DNA of 64,000 nt from Donghicola tyrosinivorans (GTDB lineage Bacteria; Pseudomonadota; Alphaproteobacteria; Rhodobacterales; Rhodobacteraceae). The DNA is taken from the NCBI RefSeq assembly GCF_003003355.1, contig NZ_PVTQ01000008.1, forward strand, positions 1 to 64,000, read 5' to 3'. Position numbers and translations under genes: made by a program. Below are positions 1 through 7,636 of this stretch, one piece after another; the first letter of the stretch is position 1, and each line of letters begins with the position of its first letter. Under the pieces are notes generated by a model. The model was not told the origin of the DNA, ran no database searches, and saw only the letters and a program-made list of their open reading frames with translations.

Positions 1-33
1 TCTTTCATGTAAATCCAGTTCTGTGTGGGCCAT
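1..33 (-). CDS. IS30-like transposase, N-terminal fragment at window edge
   Basis: Only the first 11 codons are inside the window; they read MAHTELDLHER on the minus strand. A GGAG ribosome site lies just upstream of the ATG at 31-33. The peptide resembles the start of IS30-family transposases of Rhodobacteraceae, which begin with a similar MxHTELDLxER stretch, but 11 residues are too few to be sure. If right, the end of an insertion sequence should lie between about 34 and 150. I could not fix its terminal repeat. Confidence 0.35.
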   Translation of the reverse strand, partial: MAHTELDLHER

Positions 34-160
34 GTCCGGTCTCCTTGCTTTTCAGCAAGATAGAGAGTGTGTCGCAACGCAGATTAGAATGTGCCCCACT
101 ACAAGTGTGGCCACCGATAACCAGAATTATGTAAAATACAGGACAGTCATCTAAGGCCAA

Positions 161-184
161 GGGGCGCACCCGTCGATGCGCCCC
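161..184 (-). terminator. Hairpin downstream of the UPF0173 gene
   Basis: GGGGCGCA at 161-168 pairs perfectly with TGCGCCCC at 177-184 around an 8-nt loop. It lies 10 nt past the stop codon of the hydrolase gene and probably ends its mRNA. The following minus-strand sequence is only weakly T-rich. Confidence 0.5.
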
Positions 185-193
185 GACTGTAGC

Positions 194-886
194 TTATAGC
201 GTATCCGGCTGCATCACTGTCATCACGCGCACGTCTACGTCAGGCAGCGCGTCGATCAAGGGCTGCGCCGATTGCTCAAGGATCGGGAAGGTACCGTAAT
301 GGCACGGGATCAGGGTCTTGAAGTCAAAGAACCGCTTCGCCGCATAGGCCGCGCCTGCCATATCCATCGTGTAATGACCGCCCGCGCAGAGAATGCCCAC
401 GTCCGGTTTGTAGCGGTCTGCGATGATGTCCATCTCCATCGTCACGTCCGTATCGCCCGAGAAATAGATCGTGTGACCCTCGGCCTTGATGACAAAACCG
501 GCCTCGCCGCCCGCGTAGATCACATCCCCGTCGCCAAAATCGACCGAAGAAGAGTGCACCGCCGTCACCAAGCTCACCGCCACGTCGCCGATCTGCACGG
601 TGCCGCCTTTGCCGAAACCGACCGCTTCGGCACCCTGTTTCGACAGCCATTTCGACAGTTCGTGAATGCAATAGATCGGCACGCCTGCCTCTTTTGCGAT
701 GGTGATCGCGTTTCCGGCGTGGTCGCCGTGTCCGTGGGACAGCAAAATCGCGGTGACGCCTTTTGTAGCGTCCGCCCATCGTTCTTCGGGAAAGCTGGGA
801 TTGCCCGTCAGCCACGGGTCAATCAGCAGAACCTCACCGCCGGTCTCTAACCGGAACCCCGAATGACCAAGCCAGGTAATTTCCAT
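194..886 (-). CDS. UPF0173-type metal-dependent hydrolase (metallo-beta-lactamase fold)
   Basis: A 230-residue protein of the YtkL/UPF0173 group, cytoplasmic metal-dependent hydrolases of unknown substrate. The N-terminus MEITWLGHSGF and the zinc-binding LSHGHGDHAGN motif (the HxHxDH signature) are typical. Further conserved pieces are SGDTDV and IPCHYGTFP near the C-terminus. The open frame extends 25 codons further upstream, but the ATG at 884-886 has an AAAGGAG ribosome site at the right distance and begins exactly where the family begins. The gene stands alone, 111 nt downstream of the epimerase gene on the same strand. Family assignment is firm; the physiological substrate is not known. 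Confidence 0.9.
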   Translation of the reverse strand: MEITWLGHSGFRLETGGEVLLIDPWLTGNPSFPEERWADATKGVTAILLSHGHGDHAGNAITIAKEAGVPIYCIHELSKWLSKQGAEAVGFGKGGTVQIGDVAVSLVTAVHSSSVDFGDGDVIYAGGEAGFVIKAEGHTIYFSGDTDVTMEMDIIADRYKPDVGILCAGGHYTMDMAGAAYAAKRFFDFKTLIPCHYGTFPILEQSAQPLIDALPDVDVRVMTVMQPDTL

Positions 887-997
887 ATCAAACTCCTTTG
901 CAACCACTGGGGCAGAGCTTAGGGCAGTTCTGGGAATTTGCGCGGAAAATCTTGGGGGCAAAGCGCGGATTGCGCCCTGCCCCTGAACACGTGGCCC

Positions 998-1846
998 TTA
1001 GATTAGCCGGTACTGTGCCGCCTTGTTGCGCAAGAAGGGCAGACCCTTGGACATGACCTCTTCGTGGTCTTTGGCGACGGGGCGCCAGACCGCCAGACCA
1101 AAACCGATCTCGGGCGGCATATTGATAAAGCTTTCCATCGCTAGACCGCCGGTAAAGCCGATGGCCTTGAGGGTTGCAAAGATCTCGTCCCAGTCGCAGC
1201 AGCCTTCACCCGGCGTGCCGCGGTCGCTTTCCGAAAGGTGGATGTAACGCAGGTAATCACGGGCATCCAGAATGCCGTTTGCAGCGCCTTTTTCCTCGAT
1301 GTTCATGTGGTAGGTATCAAGGTGGATGAAGATATTGTCCGAGCCCACACGCTCGATCATATCCCGCGCTTGCCAGCCGGTGTTTATCAGATGGTTTTCA
1401 TAGCGGTTCACGGGTTCGATTCCAAACAACAGGCCCACCGATTTGGCATAGGCCGAGGCCTTGTCCAGCACATGAGCGATGTTGTCGTATTCCCCTTGGG
1501 TCGGGTAATCCCCCGTGCGCTGACCGATGCCGCCAAAGGTCACGCCCGACAGCGCCTCGGCCCCGCAGGCTTTGGTCTTGTCGATGGCCACCTTCAGGTA
1601 ATCGATCGCCCCTTCAGGGTTGACCGAGGCCCAGACCTCTTCCGGTAGCCCAAGCGAGCAGACCGCCCGCAAGCCGGATTTGTCCAGCAGGCCCGCTGTG
1701 TGGGCGGTGTCGATCTGGGTGGGTTGCAGCATGGGGATTTCAATGAAATCCACCCCGTAATGCGATGCCCCCGCCACGGCCCGCTCGGCCCCTTCGCGGT
1801 CCCAGTTCATCGTCCACATACTGGTGTGTACGCCAAAGCCTTCCAT
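998..1846 (-). CDS. Sugar phosphate isomerase/epimerase, D-tagatose/D-psicose 3-epimerase-like TIM barrel
   Basis: A 282-residue AP-endonuclease-2/xylose-isomerase-like TIM barrel. The landmarks of ketose 3-epimerases are visible: IEPVNRYE (first metal/catalytic Glu), HLDTYHMNIEE (Asp and His ligands) and AMESF (last Glu), with an RGTPGEG substrate loop. Family members epimerise free ketoses at C3 using Mn2+ or Co2+. It is the last gene of the operon starting at 6399, and its ATG directly follows the permease stop (TGAATG). It probably acts on the sugar imported by that transporter. Other barrels of this superfamily, such as D-apiose isomerase or 3-oxo-isoapionate decarboxylase, are alternatives that motifs alone do not exclude. 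Confidence 0.8.
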   Translation of the reverse strand: MEGFGVHTSMWTMNWDREGAERAVAGASHYGVDFIEIPMLQPTQIDTAHTAGLLDKSGLRAVCSLGLPEEVWASVNPEGAIDYLKVAIDKTKACGAEALSGVTFGGIGQRTGDYPTQGEYDNIAHVLDKASAYAKSVGLLFGIEPVNRYENHLINTGWQARDMIERVGSDNIFIHLDTYHMNIEEKGAANGILDARDYLRYIHLSESDRGTPGEGCCDWDEIFATLKAIGFTGGLAMESFINMPPEIGFGLAVWRPVAKDHEEVMSKGLPFLRNKAAQYRLI

Positions 1847-2857
1847 TCAATTGTCCTTTCGAAAAAACAGTTTGCCGAGCAGACGCAGCTGATCTGAGCG
1901 CAGTACCATGACGGCGATCAGGAACAGGCCCCAGACAGCAGTTGCCAAATGTTGGTTCGCGCCGATCAGGTTCAGCCCCGAGGACAGCACCTGCAAAATC
2001 ACCAGCGCAATGATGACGGGAAAGACGCGGCCATGACCGCCAAAGGGATCAATCCCCCCAAGGAAGCAGGCCAGCACGGTGATCAGCAGCATCGCCTCGC
2101 CGTGACCCACGCGGACCGAGTTAAAGCGCGCCGCCATCAGAATCCCCGCGATGGCACAGAGCAGACCCGAAAGCGCGTAGATCAGGACAAGCGTGCGTTT
2201 CGCGTTCAGCCCCGCGTATTCGGTCGCCTTCAAATTCGAGCCGGTCATATAGACCGAGAACCCGTGCGGTGTGCGCCGCAGCAGAACGTGCCAACCAAAG
2301 GCGATCACCGCGAAAAGGATCAGCGGCACCGGCACGCCCGCCACGGTTCCATGTCCCAGCACCCGCATATACTCGGGAAAGCCGGAGATATCGCCGCCGC
2401 GGGTCAGGAACTCGCCCAAGCCGCGCAGAAAGATCATCATCGCCAGCGAAACAAGGATCGGATGCGCGCCCACATAGGCGATCACCGCACCCATAATCGC
2501 CCCAGCGATCACGCCGACGATCACCGCCAGAGCGCCGCCCAGAAGGAACGCGCCTATCCCTGCCTCGGCGCCGCCGAATTGCATTAGCGTCCAGGCCAGC
2601 GTCAGCCCGCAGATGTTCGCCGTATAGACAATCGCCAGATTAAGCCCGCCCGAGATGATCGGTGCCAGCATCGCCAGCGTCAGTAGCCCCAAAAGCGGCA
2701 TCTGAAACCCCATCGATCCCAGATTTGCGCCCGTTAGAAAACGGGGCGAGGCCAGTGAAAAGGCCATCACCAGTACGGCAAGCATCAGCAAAAGGCCAGT
2801 ATTCTCGCCTGCGGGGCCGGATTTCAGCCGCGCCATATGTTTGGTCAAAGCGGTCAT
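1847..2857 (-). CDS. Sugar ABC transporter permease (RbsC/LsrD type), second of two
   Basis: A 336-residue inner-membrane permease of the BPD_transp_2 family with about 8-10 hydrophobic segments. The ATG at 2855-2857 overlaps the preceding permease stop as ATGA; an upstream extension of the frame is Arg/Gly-rich and not membrane-like, so it was discarded. Together with the neighbouring permease it probably forms a heterodimeric channel, as in the Lsr (autoinducer-2) and Rha systems that also have two permease genes. The C-terminus LGKLFFRKDN is cytoplasmic in character. The imported sugar is unknown. Confidence 0.88.
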   Translation of the reverse strand: MTALTKHMARLKSGPAGENTGLLLMLAVLVMAFSLASPRFLTGANLGSMGFQMPLLGLLTLAMLAPIISGGLNLAIVYTANICGLTLAWTLMQFGGAEAGIGAFLLGGALAVIVGVIAGAIMGAVIAYVGAHPILVSLAMMIFLRGLGEFLTRGGDISGFPEYMRVLGHGTVAGVPVPLILFAVIAFGWHVLLRRTPHGFSVYMTGSNLKATEYAGLNAKRTLVLIYALSGLLCAIAGILMAARFNSVRVGHGEAMLLITVLACFLGGIDPFGGHGRVFPVIIALVILQVLSSGLNLIGANQHLATAVWGLFLIAVMVLRSDQLRLLGKLFFRKDN

Positions 2858-3846
2858 TGGCGGGTCTCCGTCTTGCGCAGGATCTGGCTGAGATCGATGT
2901 TCGAGGTCGAGATCGCGATCAGGATCGCCGCGCCGATGATCATCTGGAACGCAAAGGGCGAGACCCCCAGCAGATTCAGCCCGTTCTGGGTGATCGCCAC
3001 AAACATCACCCCCAGCACGCAGCCCAAGATGGTGCCCTTGCCGCCGCCCAATCGCGCGCCGCCCAAGACCACAGCGGCCAGCACGTCCAGCTCGCGCCCG
3101 TAAAGGGCGTTGGGGACGACTTCCTTGACGATATTCACCTGACACAGGCCCGCGATGCCCGCCATCAGCCCCATCCAGCCAAAGGCGACCCCTTGCATGA
3201 CAGCGATGTTCACCCCTGCCCTACGCGCCCCTTCGGGGTTGTCGCCAAAGGCGTACAGCTGACGGCCGATGTTGGTGCGCCGGATCAGCGCCCATGTCGC
3301 CACCACGCAAGCGATCATCACCGCGACTGACAGAGTCAGTTCGGACCAGACGCCTTGGGCGTTCTCATGTTCAAAGATGAAAATCCGCGCGGTCCACCAA
3401 TCGGGCAGGCTGTAGATGTTGCGCCCACCGGAAAAGAACATCAGCAGGCCGAAGAACGCGTTGAACGTGGCAATCGTCACGACGATCGAGATGATGCGGA
3501 ACCCGTGGATCAGCCAAGCATTCAGAAGACCCAGCAGAATGCCAAGGCAGCCGCAGAACAGGAACCCAAGCACCCAATTGCCGCCACCGATCCCCATCAG
3601 CATCTTGGCCGCCACATATTGCACAACCGAAGAGGCCACCGCGAACGAGATATCAATGCCTCCGGCGATCAGCACCACCAGCAGGCCCACGGCCCAGATG
3701 AGGTTCACGGCGCTGTTGTTCAGCAGGCTGGTGGCATTGGGCAAGGTGGCAAATTGGGGCGCGGCAATGCTGAGACCGACACAGATCAGCGCCAGCACCA
3801 CGGCCAATCGGGCCTCAATTCGGTAAGAGGACAGAAGATCACGCAT
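2854..3846 (-). CDS. Sugar ABC transporter permease (RbsC/LsrC type), first of two
   Basis: A 330-residue BPD_transp_2 permease. It carries the family hallmark LIAGGIDISFA near residue 75 and the coupling-region sequence VLGGARLGGGKG in the C-terminal third. The start MRDLLSSY at 3844-3846 overlaps the end of the ATPase gene by 8 nt, which indicates translational coupling. It pairs with the permease downstream and the RbsA-like ATPase upstream. The second permease is clearly different in sequence, so the two are not a recent tandem duplicate. Confidence 0.88.
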   Translation of the reverse strand: MRDLLSSYRIEARLAVVLALICVGLSIAAPQFATLPNATSLLNNSAVNLIWAVGLLVVLIAGGIDISFAVASSVVQYVAAKMLMGIGGGNWVLGFLFCGCLGILLGLLNAWLIHGFRIISIVVTIATFNAFFGLLMFFSGGRNIYSLPDWWTARIFIFEHENAQGVWSELTLSVAVMIACVVATWALIRRTNIGRQLYAFGDNPEGARRAGVNIAVMQGVAFGWMGLMAGIAGLCQVNIVKEVVPNALYGRELDVLAAVVLGGARLGGGKGTILGCVLGVMFVAITQNGLNLLGVSPFAFQMIIGAAILIAISTSNIDLSQILRKTETRQ

Positions 3847-5344
3847 AAATCCGCTCCTCCAACTGGGGGACGGTGATGCGGCGCGGGTCGTATTCCTGCA
3901 CGATCCGGCCATCGGCCATGTGCATGATGCGGTCGGCGTGATGCATGACCTCTGTCACCTCGTCCGAGATCAGCAGGATCGCCAAGCCATCCTCGGCCAG
4001 TTGGCGCACGATGCGAAAGATGCCCGCGCGGGCGCCAACATCGACCCCCACCGTGGGGCTGTCCAAGATCAGAAGGCGCGGCGCGGTCGCCAGCCATTTG
4101 GCCAGCACAACCTTTTGCTGGTTGCCCCCCGAAAGTGTCGAAATCGCATCCTGCGGCAGACCAATCTTGACGCCCATCTGCTTGATCCAATGGGCCACCA
4201 GATCGGCCTTGCGTGTTTCCGAGATCAGCCCCGCCGCCGTGGTCAGCTTGCGCAGGACCGAGATCACCGTGTTATCCGCAATCGACTGCTTTTGCAGCAG
4301 CCCCAGCGACAGCCGGTCTTCCGACACATAGGCCATCCCCTGTTCAATAGCCGCCCGCGCCGAGGTCGGGCGATAGGTGGCGCCGTTCAGGGTCATCTGG
4401 CCACTGTCGGCGCGGCGCATCCCCATCATCACATGGGCCAGTTCCGTGCGCCCTGCCCCGATCAAGCCGGTCAGGCCCACGACCTCGCCCGCTTTGATTG
4501 TCAGGTTGATGTCACTGAATTCCCCGTGGCGCGACAGGCCCTTCGCCTGAAACGCGACAGGCGCATCGGGCAGGTCACGGGCCGAGACCTGATTTTCGAT
4601 CAGATGGCCAGTCATCAACTCGCCCAATCGGGCCTGCGTCATGCCTTGGGTCGGATAGACGCCCACCAGATTGCCATCGCGAACCACGGTCACACGTTCG
4701 GCGATCTCAAGAACTTCGGCCAGACGGTGGCTGACAAAGACAATCGCCACCCCTTCGGCGGAAAGTTTGCGGACGATGTCCAGCAGCCGGTCGGTCTCTG
4801 ACTGGGTCAGCGAGGCCGTGGGTTCGTCCATGAAAATCAAGCGCGCATCGTTCATCAATGCGCGGGCAATCGCCACCACCTGCCGCTGCGCGATGGGCAG
4901 GCTGTGCAAGGGCGCGGCAAGGTCCATGCGGACACCCAGACGGTCCAGGACCTCGGCGGCGCGGGCTTTCATCTGCCCATAGCGGACCGAGCGGGGCCGG
5001 AGGCCAACCAGATCGTCAAAGGCGATATTCTCGGCAACGGACATATGGGGAAACAGGGCCAAGTCCTGCCAGATCACCGAAACGCCCATCTCGCGGGCCT
5101 GTACGGGGGTGATCCGGTCCACAGGTTGGCCGAATAATTCAATCAGATCGGCGCTTTCGGGACGATGCACGCCGGTGACCACCTTGATCAGGGTGGATTT
5201 GCCACAGCCGTTCTCGCCGGCCAGACAGTGAACCTCGCCCGCGCGGACCTCAAAGTCCACCGCATTCAGCGCTTGAACACCGCCGAACGCCTTTGACACC
5301 TTGTGAAGGCGCAACGCGAAACGCTCTGCCGGAGCAGTTGTCAT
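3839..5344 (-). CDS. Sugar ABC transporter double ATP-binding protein (RbsA/LsrA type)
   Basis: A 501-residue protein with two fused nucleotide-binding domains. Domain 1 has Walker A GENGCGKST at residues 43-51, a signature region LPIAQRQVVAIARAL and Walker B LIFMDEPTAS. Domain 2 has the degenerate Walker A GLIGAGRTEL usual in this family, a full signature LSGGNQQKVVLAKWL and Walker B LLILDSPTVGVD. In the last motif the catalytic Glu of the usual DEPT is Ser, so domain 2 probably cannot hydrolyse ATP. The ATG at 5342-5344 follows an AGAGG site. It powers the two permeases encoded just downstream. Confidence 0.92.
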   Translation of the reverse strand: MTTAPAERFALRLHKVSKAFGGVQALNAVDFEVRAGEVHCLAGENGCGKSTLIKVVTGVHRPESADLIELFGQPVDRITPVQAREMGVSVIWQDLALFPHMSVAENIAFDDLVGLRPRSVRYGQMKARAAEVLDRLGVRMDLAAPLHSLPIAQRQVVAIARALMNDARLIFMDEPTASLTQSETDRLLDIVRKLSAEGVAIVFVSHRLAEVLEIAERVTVVRDGNLVGVYPTQGMTQARLGELMTGHLIENQVSARDLPDAPVAFQAKGLSRHGEFSDINLTIKAGEVVGLTGLIGAGRTELAHVMMGMRRADSGQMTLNGATYRPTSARAAIEQGMAYVSEDRLSLGLLQKQSIADNTVISVLRKLTTAAGLISETRKADLVAHWIKQMGVKIGLPQDAISTLSGGNQQKVVLAKWLATAPRLLILDSPTVGVDVGARAGIFRIVRQLAEDGLAILLISDEVTEVMHHADRIMHMADGRIVQEYDPRRITVPQLEERIYA

Positions 5345-5369
5345 AACATACCTCTGGGGAAACTAGGGT

Positions 5370-5401
5370 GGCGGGCGCGGCCACTCACACACACGCCCGC
5401 C
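5370..5401 (-). other. Intercistronic GC hairpin after the binding-protein gene (operon 1)
   Basis: GGCGGGCG at 5370-5377 pairs perfectly with CGCCCGCC at 5394-5401. It sits between the stop of the periplasmic binding-protein gene and the ATPase start, inside an apparent operon. Such structures commonly shield the upstream message from 3' exonucleases or terminate part of the transcripts, giving more binding protein than membrane parts. Equivalent hairpins occur at 13663 and 24975. Confidence 0.6.
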
Positions 5402-5415
5402 GGGGAGCGGAGAAC

Positions 5416-6399
5416 TTACAGGCCTTTTTCGGCCAGCTCGTCCACCGTGTCCTTGTTGATTTCAAGCAGGTTGTTGGTGATGATGTCGTGCCCCGCCGCA
5501 TCGGGATGGACCACACCCAGACCCGGGATATCGGCGCCATCTTCCACCGTCTCACCATTGGCCAGCATGTTGCCAAGGGTCACGAAGACCTCGCCCGCTT
5601 GTGCAGGGTTCCACATGTAACCACCCGTCAGCACGCCCGAATGGATCATCTGGCGGCCCTGACCGGGCGAGAACGGACCCATCACGTGGATTTCGCCGGT
5701 CTTACGGCGCTCTTCCACGGCGCGACCAGCACCGATGGGGCCTTGGCTGCCGAAGGCCAGAAAGCCCTTAAGGTCAGGGTTCGCGGCGATCAGGTCCAGC
5801 GCGGTCGAGCGGCTGTCATCCACGTTTTCCGCCACACCGTAGCGGTCGCCGACGATCTCAAGATCAGGCCTGTTTGCGGCCATCCACGCAATTGCCGCAT
5901 CAGCCCAAGCGTTGTGCAGCGGCACTGTGAGCGAGCCCACATAGACCGCGTATTTGCCGCCATCAGGCACCTTCTGCGACAGTAGTTCGGCATGGGCCTC
6001 GCCAAAGCCGTCAGCCGAGGCCAGCTCAAAGTTCCAGTCCACATTCTCAAGGCCCGGCCCTTCGTGGGAAATCACCACGATGCCCGCATCACGGGCCTTC
6101 TTCAGGACCGGCTCTAGCGCCGCCTCATCGTTGGGAACCACGCCGATCACGTCCACGCCCTTGGCGATCAGATCCTCGATCGCCTGAACCTGCAACGCAG
6201 GGTCGGCGGAAACGGGGCCGATCATCTCGGCGGTGACGCCCAGTTCATCAGCGCGGCGTTTGATGCCGTCTTCCATGGCGTTGAACCACGGAATGCCGCC
6301 GATTTTCACAACAATGCCCATGCTTGTCTCGGCCATAGCGGTCGATGCAAAACCCACAGTCAGTGCCAACGCGCTGACCAGCCCGGTGAATTTCTTCAT
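5416..6399 (-). CDS. Periplasmic sugar-binding protein of an ABC importer (Peripla_BP_4, LsrB/RhaS-like)
   Basis: A 327-residue type-1 periplasmic binding protein. A Sec signal peptide covers about residues 1-22 (MKKFTGLVSALALTVGF, cleaved after TAMA). The mature part starts with the first beta strand ETSMGIVVKIGGIPWFNAM and contains VDVIGVVPNDEAALEPVL, typical of the family. The chosen ATG at 6397-6399 follows a strong GGGAGGA site; a longer in-frame start would destroy the signal peptide. It is the first gene of the operon and presumably the most expressed. A palindrome near its promoter points to control by the divergent LacI protein. The ligand cannot be named from sequence. Confidence 0.88.
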   Translation of the reverse strand: MKKFTGLVSALALTVGFASTAMAETSMGIVVKIGGIPWFNAMEDGIKRRADELGVTAEMIGPVSADPALQVQAIEDLIAKGVDVIGVVPNDEAALEPVLKKARDAGIVVISHEGPGLENVDWNFELASADGFGEAHAELLSQKVPDGGKYAVYVGSLTVPLHNAWADAAIAWMAANRPDLEIVGDRYGVAENVDDSRSTALDLIAANPDLKGFLAFGSQGPIGAGRAVEERRKTGEIHVMGPFSPGQGRQMIHSGVLTGGYMWNPAQAGEVFVTLGNMLANGETVEDGADIPGLGVVHPDAAGHDIITNNLLEINKDTVDELAEKGL

Positions 6400-6453
6400 T
6401 TTATCCTCCCTTCGCGCGGTTGCCCCGCACGATCGCAAAAGCTGCACATAAAA

Positions 6454-6473
6454 TTGCACAACCGATTGTGCTA
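6454..6473. promoter_or_regulatory. LacI-type operator, site 1
   Basis: TTGCACAACCGATTGTGCTA contains the perfect inverted repeat GCACAA-CCGA-TTGTGC (6456-6471) with the central CpG pair typical of LacI-family operators. It lies 55 nt upstream of the binding-protein start in the divergent intergenic region and closely matches the second site at 6532. Confidence 0.7.
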
Positions 6474-6531
6474 CTGCGGCTAAAAAAACCACGACCTCTC
6501 CTCTGACGTCGCGGTAGCTAGCTGACTGCTT

Positions 6532-6551
6532 TTGCACAATCGATGTTGCAA
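6532..6551. promoter_or_regulatory. LacI-type operator, site 2
   Basis: TTGCACAATCGATGTTGCAA matches site 1 in the left half and completes the outer palindrome TTGCA...TGCAA. The centres of the two sites are 78 nt apart, which would suit looping by a tetramer or separate control of the two promoters. The site overlaps an in-frame ATG at 6543, which argues that the lacI-type gene really starts downstream at 6618. Confidence 0.65.
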
Positions 6552-6617
6552 AGCATCATGGCTTTCGTGCATCCTGTCAACCACATCTTGAAAAATGTCC
6601 CCGAGGGCCCGCTGTTC

Positions 6618-7631
6618 ATGTCGAACAAACAAAAAGAAACGATCTACGACATCGCCCAAAAAGCAGGGGCATCGGCCTCGACCGTCAGCGCGGCCTTGAA
6701 CGGCACATGGAAGAAACGCCGGATTTCCGAGAAAACTGCGCAAAGGATCATCCAGATCGCCCGCGAACAAGGCTATACCACCAACAATCAGGCCCGCGCC
6801 TTGCGTACGTCGCGCTCTGGTCTGGTGGCGCTCTTGGTGCCGGAATATAACCGCTTCTTCTCGAATATCGCGCAGACCTTTTCGCAGGAAGTGCGGGCGC
6901 GGAACCTGTGTCCGGTCATCATCTCGACCGAGCGCGACCCCAAAGAAGAGCGCCACATCGTCGAGGATCTGAGCAATTGGCAGATCGATTCGATTTTCTT
7001 CGTGGGGTCCGTCTCGCCCGAGGATCTCAGCCGCCAGTGCAAGGACGCGCAAATCCCCCATGTCTTCGTGGACCAACCGTGCGCACTGGCCCCTTCGGTG
7101 GTGACAGACAACCGTGCGGGCGCCCTGATGCTGACCCAGCAGATACTGGCCTCGATGCCTGCGGCCACCGGCGATCCGCTACGGGATCGGGTGTATTTTC
7201 TGGGAGGCGACCGCCGCCTGCCCTCGACCTACAACCGGATCGAAGGATTTTCCGAGGCGATACGCGCCGTTACGGGGTCCGTCGCGCCAGACCAGATCAT
7301 CGCCAAGACCTATGCCAAAGACGCCGCCACGCAGGCTATTGCCGATCTTTACGGCCAGCTTGGGGGCTTGCCACGGGGCCTATTCATCAACTCGGATTCC
7401 GTCTTTGAAGGGGCGATGCACTTTATCGCGACCCTGCCAGAGGACGAATTGCAGACCTGCGCCTTTGGCTGTTTCGACTACGAGCCCTTTGGCCAGTTGT
7501 TGCGCTTTCCGGTCCATATGATCCGCCAACGCCATAAAAAACTGGTCCAGCGGGCGTTCTGGCATCTGGAACACACAACCACGCCGGTTCTGGAACAGAT
7601 CGAGCCAGAGCTTTACCGCGCCAAGACCTGA
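6618..7631 (+). CDS. LacI-family transcriptional regulator
   Basis: A 337-residue repressor with an N-terminal LacI helix-turn-helix: TIYDIAQKAGASASTVSAAL at about residues 8-27, followed by a basic hinge segment (GTWKKRRIS) unusually rich in Lys/Arg. The remainder is a periplasmic-binding-protein-like effector domain (VALLVPEYNRFFSNI, then IDSIFFVGS). I chose the ATG at 6618 because the helix-turn-helix begins there at the usual distance; the earlier ATG at 6543 lies inside an operator. It is divergent from the sugar ABC operon and most likely its local, sugar-responsive repressor. Two palindromes in between (6454, 6532) fit LacI binding. Confidence 0.9.
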   Translation: MSNKQKETIYDIAQKAGASASTVSAALNGTWKKRRISEKTAQRIIQIAREQGYTTNNQARALRTSRSGLVALLVPEYNRFFSNIAQTFSQEVRARNLCPVIISTERDPKEERHIVEDLSNWQIDSIFFVGSVSPEDLSRQCKDAQIPHVFVDQPCALAPSVVTDNRAGALMLTQQILASMPAATGDPLRDRVYFLGGDRRLPSTYNRIEGFSEAIRAVTGSVAPDQIIAKTYAKDAATQAIADLYGQLGGLPRGLFINSDSVFEGAMHFIATLPEDELQTCAFGCFDYEPFGQLLRFPVHMIRQRHKKLVQRAFWHLEHTTTPVLEQIEPELYRAKT

Positions 7632-7636
7632 AGCGA

